A stretch of 64,000 bases of DNA from CAWCWN01 sp963799245 (GTDB lineage Bacteria; Chloroflexota; Ktedonobacteria; Ktedonobacterales; Ktedonobacteraceae). Shown here one piece after another: positions 53,397 through 62,614 of the stretch. The DNA lies in assembly GCA_963799245.1 (NCBI GenBank), contig CAWCWN010000003.1, positions 124,001 to 188,000 on the forward strand. The letters run 5' to 3'. The notes below the pieces were generated by a model. The model was given only the letters and a program-made list of their open reading frames with translations, did not search any database and was not told where the DNA came from. The translations under genes were made by a program, and so were the position numbers. Position 1 is the stretch's first letter. Every line of letters begins with the position of its first letter.

Positions 53397-54696
53397 TAGT
53401 ACACTGAGGCAGAAAAGGCTCCACGATTAGGCCAGTCCCGTGTAGGTCCACTTGATGGGTTTAGCCATCGTGCGATTGTAATAGGCGATAAACGCCAGGA
53501 TTTGGTCGCGTAAGTCGTCCAGCGAGGGGAAATTGCCGCGCTTGAGCAACTTGCGTACCAGAATACTCAGCCAGATTTCCACTTGATTCATCCAGGAGGC
53601 GTGCTTGGGCGTGTAGTAAAACACCACCTGGTGGGTTGGGTCGTGCAAAAACGCCGCCCGGCTTTCCATCGACTGCAGGATGCCGCTTTTGCCCTTGACG
53701 CCCAGCGTCTCCGCTGCGATCCCTTCGCCGTTCGGCCACCCAGCGCACCAGCGATTCGGACTGATGGATATTCAGGTTATCCAGGATCACGTGCCACTTC
53801 GTCGCCTTGGGATCGCTGGCAATCAAGCGTTGGAGATGCGCCAACGCATCCTCCTCAGTGCGTGTGGGTCCCCAGGAGGGTTCAATGACGTGCCCGGTGA
53901 CGACATCAAAATTGATGAACCAGGACAGCGTGCCATGCCGGATATACTCGAATTCGCGTCGCAGCACATGCCGGGCTGCATGGGCAGGTCGGGATGCTTG
54001 CGCTCTAAGGCTTGCACGCCGGTCAGTTCATCCATGCTGATGGTGCGTTCGCCTTGCTTGGCCCGATGCGGTGCCTGGGCATACACCTCACACCCCTGGA
54101 CAATCTTTTCGTCTCGGCGCGCATCGGGTACCTCGGTTAACCAGTAGCGGAACCGGTGCGGTTGGAGGCCCCCTTTTTGAGCAGGCGTGCGGCATGCCGT
54201 GGCGAAATCTGCTCGACGATGCCTCGCGCTTTCAGTTCGTCAGCGATCTCCCGCCCCGTCCATTGGCTGATCGGGCGTCCTGCTTGGGCTGGAGCCTCAC
54301 ACGCCAGCGCCGCCATCTGACAGCGTTGCTCGCTGGTAAACTTCGGCTTCACCCCAGGACGCGGAGCATCTTGCAGCCGCTCGGCCAGGCTCAACGTCTC
54401 CAGATCGATCCCTTGCAGTCCCACCCAGCGATCCCGCCACAGACGCACGGTGTCCACATTGATACCCAGCTCGCGGGCAATTTGCGCATTGGAGGACCCT
54501 TGGGCCGCCGCTAAGACGATGCGCGCTCGCAGCACCACTTGCTGCTCACTTCGATGGCGCTTGGTGATGTGAAGCAATCCCTCCTGCTCTTTCTCGCTGA
54601 GGACGACTGCTGTGGCTCGCTTTGGCATCGATGATTTCTTCCCTTTCGCTTTTTCCTCCTATTCTATCATGGATATTTCTCAGCCTCAATGTACTA
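53397..54696 (-). mobile_element. IS630-family insertion sequence
   Basis: About 1.3 kb bounded by inverted ends TAGTACAYTGAGGCWGARAA (left 53397 on, right ending 54696), each within CTAG, consistent with the TA target duplication of IS630 elements. It carries one broken transposase gene. Confidence 0.75.
53427..54628 (-). pseudogene. IS630 transposase, several frameshifts
   Basis: Frame 1 (54,628 to about 54,140) has the HTH part ARELGINVDTVRLWRDRW and EIADELKARGIVEQISPRHAARLLKK. Frame 2 (to about 53,990) has CEVYAQAPHRAKQGE and SMDELTGVQALE with the first Asp. Frame 3 has SWFINFDVVTGHV and HVILDNLNIHQS with the second Asp. The last frame has YYTPKHASWMNQVEIWLSIL with the Glu. The DDE residues survive but at least three frameshifts separate them, so it is inactive. 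Confidence 0.85.
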
Positions 54697-54701
54697 GCCA
54701 C

Positions 54702-54715
54702 CTATGGTAAGATAG
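54702..54715 (+). repeat. second copy of the 14-base CTATGGTAAGATAG motif
   Basis: Identical to 48019-48032. It lies just outside the IS630 right end and in front of the SWIM-associated remnant. Confidence 0.5.
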
Positions 54716-55246
54716 ATCCATCATATTGGGGAAACAGCTAGCGAGGTCATTGAACACTTTCATGACTATCGGGATGAGTATGTCGCATTCAGCGTCATCC
54801 TTATGGGTTGTATTGATGGACTGGATAGCTGCTTCGCAGGGCAAGAGGACGACCAGATGCTGCCTCTACCCGGCCATAAAAGTGTGCCCATCGACACCGA
54901 AGAGTATCGCCGCCAGGTCGATGAAGCTTTTCGACATGCCGGGCGCGAGTGGGATGCCGTTTATGGGATCTCGTCCGATCTCTACAGTATTACCGAGACT
55001 GCCGCTCGCTTCGCTCGCCAGCGGGACTATACCAACGCCGCAGCGATCTACGAAGTAGTGGCGGTGAGAACACTCAGCCGTTACCTCTCCTATGCTGAAT
55101 GGCTGAAAAACCACTACCTGGCGAAAAACAATCTTGCTGCCGCACTTGAGATGGCCGAACTTATCTTTCGTAAGCGACCCTGGTTACGCAAGCGATATAG
55201 TCGACTCTCCACCTTGAAAGAAGAACTGACGGCTGCCGACTTGTAA
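54716..55246 (+). pseudogene. SWIM zinc-finger-associated helical protein, rearranged remnant
   Basis: SEVIEHFHDYRDEYVAFSVILMGCIDGLDSCFAG and ARFARQRDYTNAAAIYEVVAVRTLSRY are segments that I associate with the C-terminal helical half of Ktedonobacterial SWIM-type proteins. They appear in an unusual order, joined by LPLPGHKSVPIDTEEYRRQVDEAF. The frame follows a TAG and has no ribosome site at any start, so an N-terminal part (with the SWIM finger) is missing. An ATG at 54803 exists. The HU gene follows eight bases later. Confidence 0.45.
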
Positions 55247-55257
55247 GGAGAATTATG

Positions 55258-55521
55258 ATGACTGACCGTCTCAAGAAAGAGGATTTCGTTCGCCAACTGG
55301 CTACACGGATGCATGCCGACGAAGCAACGGCAACAGCCTGGGTCGATGGCATGGTCGAAACGCTCTATGAAAGCTTTAAAGATGGGAAAGGCGTGACTTT
55401 CCCCGGTTTTGGCGGCTTCTACGTGCGCCCAGAGCCTGAAAGCTGGGTCTTCAAGTTCAATCCAGGCCAGCGATTGCGGGCGCTTTTTGGCTGGTCATCG
55501 ACATACTCAGGAAAACGCTAG
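55258..55521 (+). CDS. HU/IHF-family DNA-binding protein
   Basis: An 87-residue histone-like protein: helical dimer body (KKEDFVRQLATRMHADEATATAWVDGMVETLYESFKDGKGVTFPGFGGF) and beta arm with YVRPEPESWVFKFNPGQRLRALFGW, where the usual RNP motif is replaced by a FNPGQ segment. The C-terminal part differs from E. coli HU and resembles a Chloroflexota subgroup. AAGGAG lies seven bases before ATG 55258 (four before 55255). It bends and compacts DNA or assists recombination. Confidence 0.85.
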   Translation: MTDRLKKEDFVRQLATRMHADEATATAWVDGMVETLYESFKDGKGVTFPGFGGFYVRPEPESWVFKFNPGQRLRALFGWSSTYSGKR

Positions 55522-55551
55522 ACGCGCATCTGCATGACAAGGAGGAACTAG

Positions 55552-55965
55552 ATGTCAAAAGAAATCAATCCGTGGGCGATGTACCCGCGCAAAACAGCTA
55601 CGGCTTCTCTCCCCGAAGCGCTGAAAATGGAAGTCACCACCAAGGCGAATGAACTCATCGAGACGGTACTGAAACCGAAATATATCCAGCCACCGCTGGA
55701 GAATCCGCAGTTCAATTTTATTGTCGATATCTACGGCAAGTGGTACCACAAGGCGTTCTACTTCTGCGCCGAATATCGCGTGGCTGGCCCCAATCCAATA
55801 GAGCCAAGCTTCGAGGCGAAATTTGCGCGTATGCAGTATGCAGGGAACCGGCGTTTTCATCTCTCGTTTATGCGCTATACCAGTCAGTGGATACAATTGT
55901 ACACGGACCTCATGGTGGACGAGTGCATAGAAACGATCCGAGATGATCCCTTCTTTTCCCTCTGA
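55552..55965 (+). CDS. conserved hypothetical protein
   Basis: A 137-residue soluble protein with aromatic-rich beta strands (FNFIVDIYGKWYHKAFYFCAEYR, RFHLSFMRYTSQWIQLYTDL). AAGGAGG lies seven bases before the ATG, and it follows HU by 30 bases. No domain recognised; the all-aromatic core suggests a small alpha/beta domain. Confidence 0.65.
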   Translation: MSKEINPWAMYPRKTATASLPEALKMEVTTKANELIETVLKPKYIQPPLENPQFNFIVDIYGKWYHKAFYFCAEYRVAGPNPIEPSFEAKFARMQYAGNRRFHLSFMRYTSQWIQLYTDLMVDECIETIRDDPFFSL

Positions 55966-56176
55966 ATAGAGGAATGCGGCCAACACGCGTTCACGCCATC
56001 GAAGGAGTTGGGAAGCGGTTCCGCACGAATCGAGGAATATCACGCAGGCGATGCACAGGAATCAGCGGCAGATTTCCGCTTGCAGAACCTGAGCAAGAAT
56101 TGATAGGCAAGAGTCATCTCTCGTGAGATAGTTTTCGTCTTATGCTGAAAGGAGAGCGCTCCTACTCAGCTCTTTG

Positions 56177-56551
56177 ATGGGGCTGTGCAAGGCGCTGAAG
56201 GATTTGATGAGGAACCAACCACTGTTTCAGATCACCAATCACCATGGAGAAGCTTGTGGCGTACCGCCGCAGATTGACGAGCAAACCTTCCCCGGCGTGT
56301 ATCGCAGTTACTTCGAGAACCAGAATGGTGAGCAGGCTATCTTCCTGTATGATTACGAGCAGGAACGCGGCACACTCTATTTGGGTGATGCAGGATGGGA
56401 ACATCCGTATGACATGGTGGATGGGGAGATACCAGGTATTATGCTGAACCGTCCAGAACAACTATGGTTATCCGCTTGTTGGGAAGCCTGCGGCGCATCG
56501 AAAGTGGTGCGTGAACACATACGCAAAGAGCGCAGGAGAAAACGTCAGTAG
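56177..56551 (+). CDS. conserved hypothetical protein
   Basis: About 124 residues: CGVPPQIDEQTFPGVYRSYFENQNGEQAIFLYDYEQERGTLYLGDAGWEHPYDMVDGE reads as a compact beta-rich domain with conserved-looking Gly and aromatic residues, followed by a Lys/Arg-rich tail. The start is uncertain: ATG 56177 has no clear site; ATG 56207 has GAAGGA close upstream. Function unknown. Confidence 0.55.
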   Translation: MGLCKALKDLMRNQPLFQITNHHGEACGVPPQIDEQTFPGVYRSYFENQNGEQAIFLYDYEQERGTLYLGDAGWEHPYDMVDGEIPGIMLNRPEQLWLSACWEACGASKVVREHIRKERRRKRQ

Positions 56552-56819
56552 ACGGAAAACTCGTACAGCCGTCCTGGATGATCTAAGCTCATAAGTGATG
56601 CATCACAGGTCAGATTGCAGAGGAGAAGACGACGGAGAACAATTCGTTACGGGCCAGGAAGCAGGAGGAGACTTGCGCCTTTAGCTGGCTCTACCAGGCT
56701 TTCAGACCAGGGCCTCTGCTGCCCATCTGGGCTGGGACCATCACGGATGCTACACTGCTGGGGAAGAAGATGAGATGCAGGCTGTATGAAATCGAAAGTA
56801 GAAAGATCAGTACTATACC

Positions 56820-58436
56820 ATGCGCAAAAAAAGGCTTCAGTCTCTTTACTCACACCCGGCTATCGTTAGCGTCGTTATGCTTGCTGTTTTGGGCCTGGCA
56901 ATTTCTTTGCTCGTTTTGACTTCCCGACAACAGCCAGCAGCAGGCACTGTGGTGTATGCATCACCTGAAAATGATTTAAACACGCTAGTGAGCGGGTTGA
57001 AAGCTGGTGAAACGCTTAAGCTGAATGATGGGATTTACTCCAATCAAAGCATAAATGCAAGCGGACTTCAAGGGACGGCAACTGCGCCAATCACCATCCA
57101 GGCGGCACACGATGGCAAAGCAGTGATCGACGGGGGAGGCACTGTCGACTTTCCGGTGCGGGTAGTCAATAGTACTTACGTCACCATTCAAGGTATTGTT
57201 GCACATAACGCAGGACGAGAACCGGTCTATGTTTCCGGTCATAGCAACCATATCACGCTTCGACGTATCACAGCTTATGATGCGGCGGCCGGGAATGAAC
57301 ATATATTTGCCATAGAAGGAAAAACTTCGGAGACTGTCGGACCAACCAATATCCTGGTTGAGGATTGTGCGGCATGGGGTCAGGGACGATATTCTTTTGT
57401 TGCCTATCACGCCAGTAATGTGACGTTCAGACGTACCTGGGCGCGATGGACAACCATGCCGAATTATGAATCAGACGCTCCGCGTGCCTGTTATAGTTCA
57501 TACTCGGCAAGCAACACAATCTTTGAGAATGCGATCTGCACCCATGCCATACCTGATCAGCCAGATAGCACGCAATATTTCACCTCCGTTTGGGAAACAT
57601 CAAATGGTCCAGCAAATGTCAACACCCAGTATTATGGAGTCATATTTTTTGATAACTGGGATGGGTTGTGGAGCAATGATTCAGCCGGTGAAAATACCCA
57701 GATCCACAATAGTGTTATCGGTAACATCAAACAGCAAGGACCCTATACGACAGATAAAGAACATGGCGTTGCCATCCATTGGGACAATCAGCACCCCGGA
57801 ACGATTGACTCTTCTACCATTATCAATAATAAAGTCGGCCTGAGTCAAAATGCGGCAACAACGACTGTGACCAATAGCGTCTTTTTCAATAATGGAACTG
57901 CCGTGAATGGGGATATCACGCAAAATCACAATGGCTTTTTCCAAAACGGCAACCTTGGTATAAACGCGGATACAACAGACAAGCAAGTCAACCCGGGCTA
58001 CGATATGAATAAATATGGCAAAGGAGCCTATTTTTTTGTTGCGCCAGATTCTCCTCTGAAGCATGCTGGAGCAAATGGAGCCGATATTGGAGCTAATGTC
58101 ATATATGAGTCAGTCAATGGCCAATTGATGGATACACCTCTCTGGCCCTGGCCGATGGAAGGCCGGATTAAAGCTGAAACTGGGATGAGCGTCACCTGGG
58201 AAGCGGGCGGAGGTTTCTGGAAGACCCTGGATGGCGTCTATCCACATGTCACTTCATCTATTCCTCCCAGGCCCAACCTGCTGGCCAGCCTGCCTCTTGC
58301 TCTTCTTTTCTCACTCATTCTTTATCTCTTAGCAGCACTTAGTGCTGCGTTCGTTAAATCCGCCAATAACAAAAATATCGGAGAAAAACGACATAAACTG
58401 GCTCTAGAAGCCGATCCGTTTTGTTATCGCTTTTAA
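56820..58436 (+). CDS. secreted right-handed beta-helix protein (PL6-like), MITE-altered C-terminus
   Basis: A 538-residue protein with an N-terminal signal/anchor (SVVMLAVLGLAISLLVL), then from about 45 a parallel beta-helix resembling polysaccharide lyase/DUF1565-type families (LVSGLKAGETLKLNDGIY, ITIQAAHDGKAVIDGGG, VTIQGIVAHNAGREPVYVSG, repeated N/G strands). The segment LWPWPMEGRIKAETGMSVTW near 440 is a family end mark. A second helix (ASLPLALLFSLILYLLAALS) follows. The last 30 or so codons come from an inverted-repeat element (58343-58447), so the native tail is lost. No strong ribosome site. Glycan binding or lysis is inferred. Confidence 0.72.
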   Translation: MRKKRLQSLYSHPAIVSVVMLAVLGLAISLLVLTSRQQPAAGTVVYASPENDLNTLVSGLKAGETLKLNDGIYSNQSINASGLQGTATAPITIQAAHDGKAVIDGGGTVDFPVRVVNSTYVTIQGIVAHNAGREPVYVSGHSNHITLRRITAYDAAAGNEHIFAIEGKTSETVGPTNILVEDCAAWGQGRYSFVAYHASNVTFRRTWARWTTMPNYESDAPRACYSSYSASNTIFENAICTHAIPDQPDSTQYFTSVWETSNGPANVNTQYYGVIFFDNWDGLWSNDSAGENTQIHNSVIGNIKQQGPYTTDKEHGVAIHWDNQHPGTIDSSTIINNKVGLSQNAATTTVTNSVFFNNGTAVNGDITQNHNGFFQNGNLGINADTTDKQVNPGYDMNKYGKGAYFFVAPDSPLKHAGANGADIGANVIYESVNGQLMDTPLWPWPMEGRIKAETGMSVTWEAGGGFWKTLDGVYPHVTSSIPPRPNLLASLPLALLFSLILYLLAALSAAFVKSANNKNIGEKRHKLALEADPFCYRF

Positions 58437-58447
58437 CGAACGCAGCA
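58343..58447. mobile_element. MITE-like element with 37-bp terminal inverted repeats
   Basis: TGCTGCGTTCGTTAAA at 58343-58358 is inverted at 58432-58447. Pairing continues inward with few mismatches (AATAACAAAA against TTTTGTTAT, TATCGG against CCGATC) to about 58,380 and 58,411. The left end extends as the palindrome GCAGCACTTAGTGCTGC. It supplies the final codons and stop of the beta-helix gene. Confidence 0.7.
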
Positions 58448-59129
58448 TTAGGATACGCATTTCTGACATCAAGTACCTGAATAAGTGGTATGGCGGGACA
58501 GAACAAAGGGTGTGGTAAACATGCCACTCATTTATCCAAAGAGTGCCTCTTCGTCACAGTTTCAGGCCAAAGTGTTTTGTACACATTTACACATGGATGG
58601 TCATACAGTTTTTCTCATCGTGAGTAAGACGTCAGAAGGCGTGATTTTTGCGTACACGTTCCTTTCGCCTTGTCCACTACGAAGGCGTATGTTGCTCACT
58701 ATGGTCGAAGCGAGGCGGAACCCGTTCGTTTGTCCAACTCTACTTATGCATCCGCAGCATTTGCCTGAAACCCTGACTACTATCCTATTTTTCAGTGGTT
58801 TAGTCGTTTCACCCAGCAGTGTCGGATAAAACTGAGGATCTCAGTCCCTACTTGGGAGCAACCACGCAAAGCTTCGCTCCCCTCTCCTTCGTTGGACGAC
58901 TCCCCTGGTTGTGCTACTGATTACAGTTGACAGAGCCTGAGATAATGACACATCGGGGGAATATGCGAATGCGTTCCCTATTTTGTGCACGACTATGAAG
59001 AATGTGTTCTTAAAATTTCCCTATCGAGGTGGTGAGATCGATTGAGCCCTTTGTGACGCGAGCAGCGAGACGAAACATGCACTGGCTTCAGATTGTGAGC
59101 AAATGCTCTCGCCCTTGCTCATGCATGTT
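58448..59129. other. stretch without a supportable gene
   Basis: A 102-codon plus-strand frame from ATG 58521 (FCTHLHMDGHTVFLIVSKTSEG) is open but has no clear ribosome site and no family I know. Nothing else is seen. Confidence 0.4.
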
Positions 59130-60653
59130 TCAAGGATTGTGAACAGCGCTGGTTGTCGATCTAAATGATGTAATCAAATATGTAACTACATACCTAAGTT
59201 CCTCCGAAAATAGGCTCTCGATGAATGCAAAACGGCTGCTACATGCATTTTCATCCGCTTTCACGTCGCTCTGCGACATAATGCTTTTGCCCAAACTAAT
59301 GACAATGTGCAAGGGAGCCAACAACTCCCGCAACGAGTTGACAAATAAACGAGCCAAGAGCGCATCTTGGTTGAGGACAATGTGAACGACATGGCCCAGA
59401 TCATCAAGGCAGAGAAAGCCACTGACATGAAAGACATCACGCACCATACGCATGATGCCGTAGTGCTGCAACTGGGGCACCGCCAACCAGCGGCGAGCCC
59501 AGATTACGACGTTGTGGGCCAAACTGCCCAGCAGCATCACCATTTGCTGGGCCTCAAAGTGCTTTTTGCTCCGCTTGGTCATGCCCAGTCCCTGCTTGTC
59601 GCCCTTGAACGACGTTTCGATCCCGCCTCCGCGCAGATCGTAGAAGGCGACGTAGGCCAGCAAGACCGCCAGCGGAGCAGTCAGCTCAGCCAGTGGTCGT
59701 CCAGTCAGCTGCAGGACGTCGCCGGCCGACACCGTCGAGATCAGGACACCCACCGCCCATTGGCCGTTCTGTTGGCGACAGCGCACCGCAATCCGCACCA
59801 CTGGACGCACATAGGCGCTGGGGGCTTCCGTCACCCAGCCCATCTGCCGTCCTTCCACGTGAGGATCGTCGAACCACTGCTCAACGCTGTTGGCCAAGCA
59901 GCGGGCGTGCTGCCCCGAGTAGTCCTTCCCATGCACTTGGTAGCCGCGTACCAGCAGCCAATTGATGTCGTCCAGACTGCCTCCACCTGCGTCAACGCGC
60001 ACAATCGTCCGGTGCCGCTTGGCTTCGTCCAGCTCCAAGGTCGTTTCGGCGGCTTGCATCAAGGGTTGCAAGGCCCTGGTCAATTGGGTCTTGCCGTCGA
60101 AGAGCCGATCCACGACGACTTCGTCGTAGCGACTGGCCAGCACCCGACCCAGTTGCCGTCCGCGCCGATTGCGCTGCTTGGCAAAATAGCCTTTGCTGGC
60201 GAAGGCCGCCTTCTTGCCACATGGCAAGCCACTCATGTCCACATCCAGCAGCTGCCAGTCTCGCTCATAGTCATGCCCAAAGCCTTGACTCTGTTGGCGA
60301 TAGATCATGTCCATCGCTTGCTCCAGTTGGGTGATATTCTCTGTGCTCCAGACATCCAAGGTTTGCTGTACCACCGATTGCTCCGCACAACGCTTGCGCC
60401 CAAAGGCCCGCTGCAACGCCGGGTCACTGCGCAGGCGGGTGTTGATTTCCACCAGCCCATGGGCCCCAGCCAGCATAGCGATACATCCATCGTACAGTTT
60501 TTCTATGGACGTGTCCTTGACGGTCTTCTGGGAAATCTGCACCAGCTTTCGAATGGGGCCAAACAGGTCCAGTTGCTGCAGTTTCACCCCCACTGCGGCC
60601 AGGCTCGCACAGGCGGTAAATTGACTCGTCGTTTTCGTGGTAGATTCTTTCAT
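59130..60653 (-). CDS. DDE transposase (IS4 superfamily, IS1380-like)
   Basis: A 507-residue transposase with an uninterrupted frame. The first Asp is in WQLLDVDMSGLPCGKK, the second in TIVRVDAGGGSLDDINWLLVRGY, the Glu in LRGGGIETSFKGDKQGL with the E-x-x-x-K pattern. Residues 1-110 are the DNA-binding part (LYDGCIAMLAGAHGLVEINTRL, AEQSVVQQTL). The last 50 residues do not resemble the family and may come from flanking DNA. I could not fix the inverted ends. It may be active. Confidence 0.75.
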   Translation of the reverse strand: MKESTTKTTSQFTACASLAAVGVKLQQLDLFGPIRKLVQISQKTVKDTSIEKLYDGCIAMLAGAHGLVEINTRLRSDPALQRAFGRKRCAEQSVVQQTLDVWSTENITQLEQAMDMIYRQQSQGFGHDYERDWQLLDVDMSGLPCGKKAAFASKGYFAKQRNRRGRQLGRVLASRYDEVVVDRLFDGKTQLTRALQPLMQAAETTLELDEAKRHRTIVRVDAGGGSLDDINWLLVRGYQVHGKDYSGQHARCLANSVEQWFDDPHVEGRQMGWVTEAPSAYVRPVVRIAVRCRQQNGQWAVGVLISTVSAGDVLQLTGRPLAELTAPLAVLLAYVAFYDLRGGGIETSFKGDKQGLGMTKRSKKHFEAQQMVMLLGSLAHNVVIWARRWLAVPQLQHYGIMRMVRDVFHVSGFLCLDDLGHVVHIVLNQDALLARLFVNSLRELLAPLHIVISLGKSIMSQSDVKADENACSSRFAFIESLFSEELRYVVTYLITSFRSTTSAVHNP

Positions 60654-60804
60654 GACGGGCCTCCTATCTTCGGTTTCAACTTCCTTGATAGGTATGGCCC
60701 ATCACCTTCCTTTTCGCAAGTCCCTGAGGGCATTTCCTAACTGCAATAAAGTAGGGTAAACTGACTCCAGACGAGGCTAGTCCCCTCGTCCAAGGAGTCA
60801 GTCG

Positions 60805-61889
60805 ATGATGCCTACCCATTGTGACGAACAGGCACCCGTCCCGCCCCCATCATACTACCGGGCTCAAGCACAGCGTGCGCGAGCGCTGCGTCTGCATGCG
60901 CTCACTCTGATCCAGACCTTACACCTGCTGGCGTTGTGCCGCTTGGCCGTGCAGTTAGCGCATCGGCGCTGTCCGCCGCCTTTGCCCAAAGGTCCAGGCG
61001 GTTCTCCACGCACCTACTGCGACGAGTCCTTGCTGCTCATCGCCTTGCTCAAAACCCTGTGGCGGCTGTCCTACCAGGACGTGCATGACTGGCTCACAAG
61101 CTGGCCCGCGCTGGCCTTGGCCTGTGGCTTGCCTCTGGGGGACGATGGTCAGCCGCGCATTCCCAGCCCTTCCCAACTATGCAAACGCTGGCAAGCGGCT
61201 GGAGCCCCGCTCTTTGAGGCCCTCTTTGTGCTCACGGTGTGGCGAGCCGTGCACTGCCGCGTGATCGGAGCCCGCGATCTGATCATCGATAGCGCCCCGA
61301 TCCTGGCGTGGCGTAGAGCCGATCCCGATGCCGCTGTGGGTCACGCTCCCGCTCACCATCCGCGTCCGCTCTTGCGTGGCTATCGCGTGCACACGCTGCT
61401 CTGTCGCGGTTCCGGCTTGCCCGTGCACTTCCTGGTCTGGCCAGCTCATGCCCATGATGGCCCGTTTGCCCGCCCCTTGCTCGAACTGGCCGTGCGCCTC
61501 TACCACATCCGCCCGCGCATCATCCGGCTGGATGCGGGCTATTGGGGACTGCAACTGATCCGCTGGATCCATGCCACGCTGGGAGCCAGAGCCGTTATCC
61601 CCTGGAACCCCAAACGCGCAGCGCGAACCGCTCTTGCCTGCCACCCACCTGGACCAAGGAAGAATTGGGCAAGCGGACTTCCATCGAACGCTTCTTTGGC
61701 CGCGTCTTCCTCTTTTTTCGCCTGCAACGGCCTCCCTTCTCCGGCTGGTCTGCCATTGTCTCGCAGGTCGCCTTGACCTATACGGCTTCCCTCATGGTCG
61801 CCTTGGCGGCTTGGCAGGCTGACCGTCCTGATCTCATCCGTTCTCCCAAACGCGTCTTAGCTCATCTTTGGGAGGATTCTGAGTTATGA
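60805..61889 (+). pseudogene. DDE transposase (IS4/IS5 superfamily), frameshifted
   Basis: Frame 1 has YCDESLLLIALLKTLWRLSYQDVHDWL, RDLIIDSAPILAWRRADPDA (first Asp) and IIRLDAGYWGLQLIRWIHA (second Asp) and leaves similarity at about 61,618 after WNPK. The frame one base earlier continues RSANRSCLPPTWTKEELGKR and TSIERFFGRVFLFFRLQRPPF (Glu). The shift site is not a recognisable slippery heptamer, so I call it a broken gene rather than programmed frameshifting. The start is near a direct GACTCCAGACGAGGCTAG region that may be an element end. Confidence 0.7.
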
Positions 61890-61954
61890 AATGCCCTCAA
61901 GTCCCTTTCTCTCGGCAGTACACTGCCACTAATTTGGACAAAATTTAGGTACCT

Positions 61955-61992
61955 AAGTATAAACAATAAACCAAGCTGAGCGATATCGCTCG
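61955..61992 (+). repeat. dispersed 25-base motif with palindrome, copy 3
   Basis: AAGTATAAACAATAAACC followed by AAGCTGAGCGATATCGCTCG. It stands just before the duplicated LuxR fragment; in this copy no T run follows the hairpin. Confidence 0.65.
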
Positions 61993-62004
61993 AAAGGATG
62001 CCAA

Positions 62005-62614
62005 GCGGCCTCTGATCTGAAACTGTCGGCACCCGAACTCGCTCGCCTCCTGCCTGACCTGCCCTTGCTGCTGCCGCAACTGGCCCCCATTGCAGTGCTG
62101 CCCGCACTCAATCCAGAACAGGAGAAACATCGCCTGTTTGCCGTCCTCCTGCACTTTTTCACCAGGCAAGCGGAGCACCACCCCACCTTGCTCGTGATAG
62201 AAGATATCCACTGGTGTGATGAGACCGGTCTTGAGTTTCTCCTGCACCTGGCGCATCGCTGTTCGCAGATCCCCCTTCTCCTGTTGTGTACGTACCGCAG
62301 CGACGAATGCTCTCTGCCGCTGCAACACTTCCTGGCAGAGCTGCATCGAGAGCGGCTCTCCCAGCAGATAACGCTTCTCCCCCTCTCGCGAGACGAGGTA
62401 GGCGCTATGCTGAGCGCGATGGCTCTCACAGGACCCCCACTTCCTGCCGATGTGCTGGATACCCTCTATCCACTGGCCGAAGGGAATCCCTTTTTCATCG
62501 AAGAATTGCTCTCCACTTCCCTCACGACGGCACAGGCTCGTATGCAGGAAAAATCGGCGGAGCAGTTCGCCTTTCGTCACGCGCTGACGCGGCAAGCGAT
62601 CTACGAGGGCTTAT
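62005..62614 (+). pseudogene. partial duplicate of the AAA/LuxR regulator gene
   Basis: Nearly identical to 33822-34674 but with 243 bases (81 codons, in frame) deleted after 62549. The translated part covers LLVIEDIHWCDETGLEFLLH to MQEKSAEQFAFRHALTRQAI. Walker A, the rest of the TPR region and the LuxR HTH are absent. The right boundary is the first base of the IS701-type element. No start with a ribosome site; not expected to function. Confidence 0.85.

Noticed and set aside
59367..60740. 457-codon open frame on the plus strand
   Set aside because: Antisense to the intact DDE transposase at 59130-60653, without recognisable domains.
61542..61700. Programmed -1 frameshifting in the transposase at 60805
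   Set aside because: The junction lacks a slippery heptamer with suitable tRNA re-pairing (codons CCC AAA would slip to ACC CAA), so a plain mutation is more likely.
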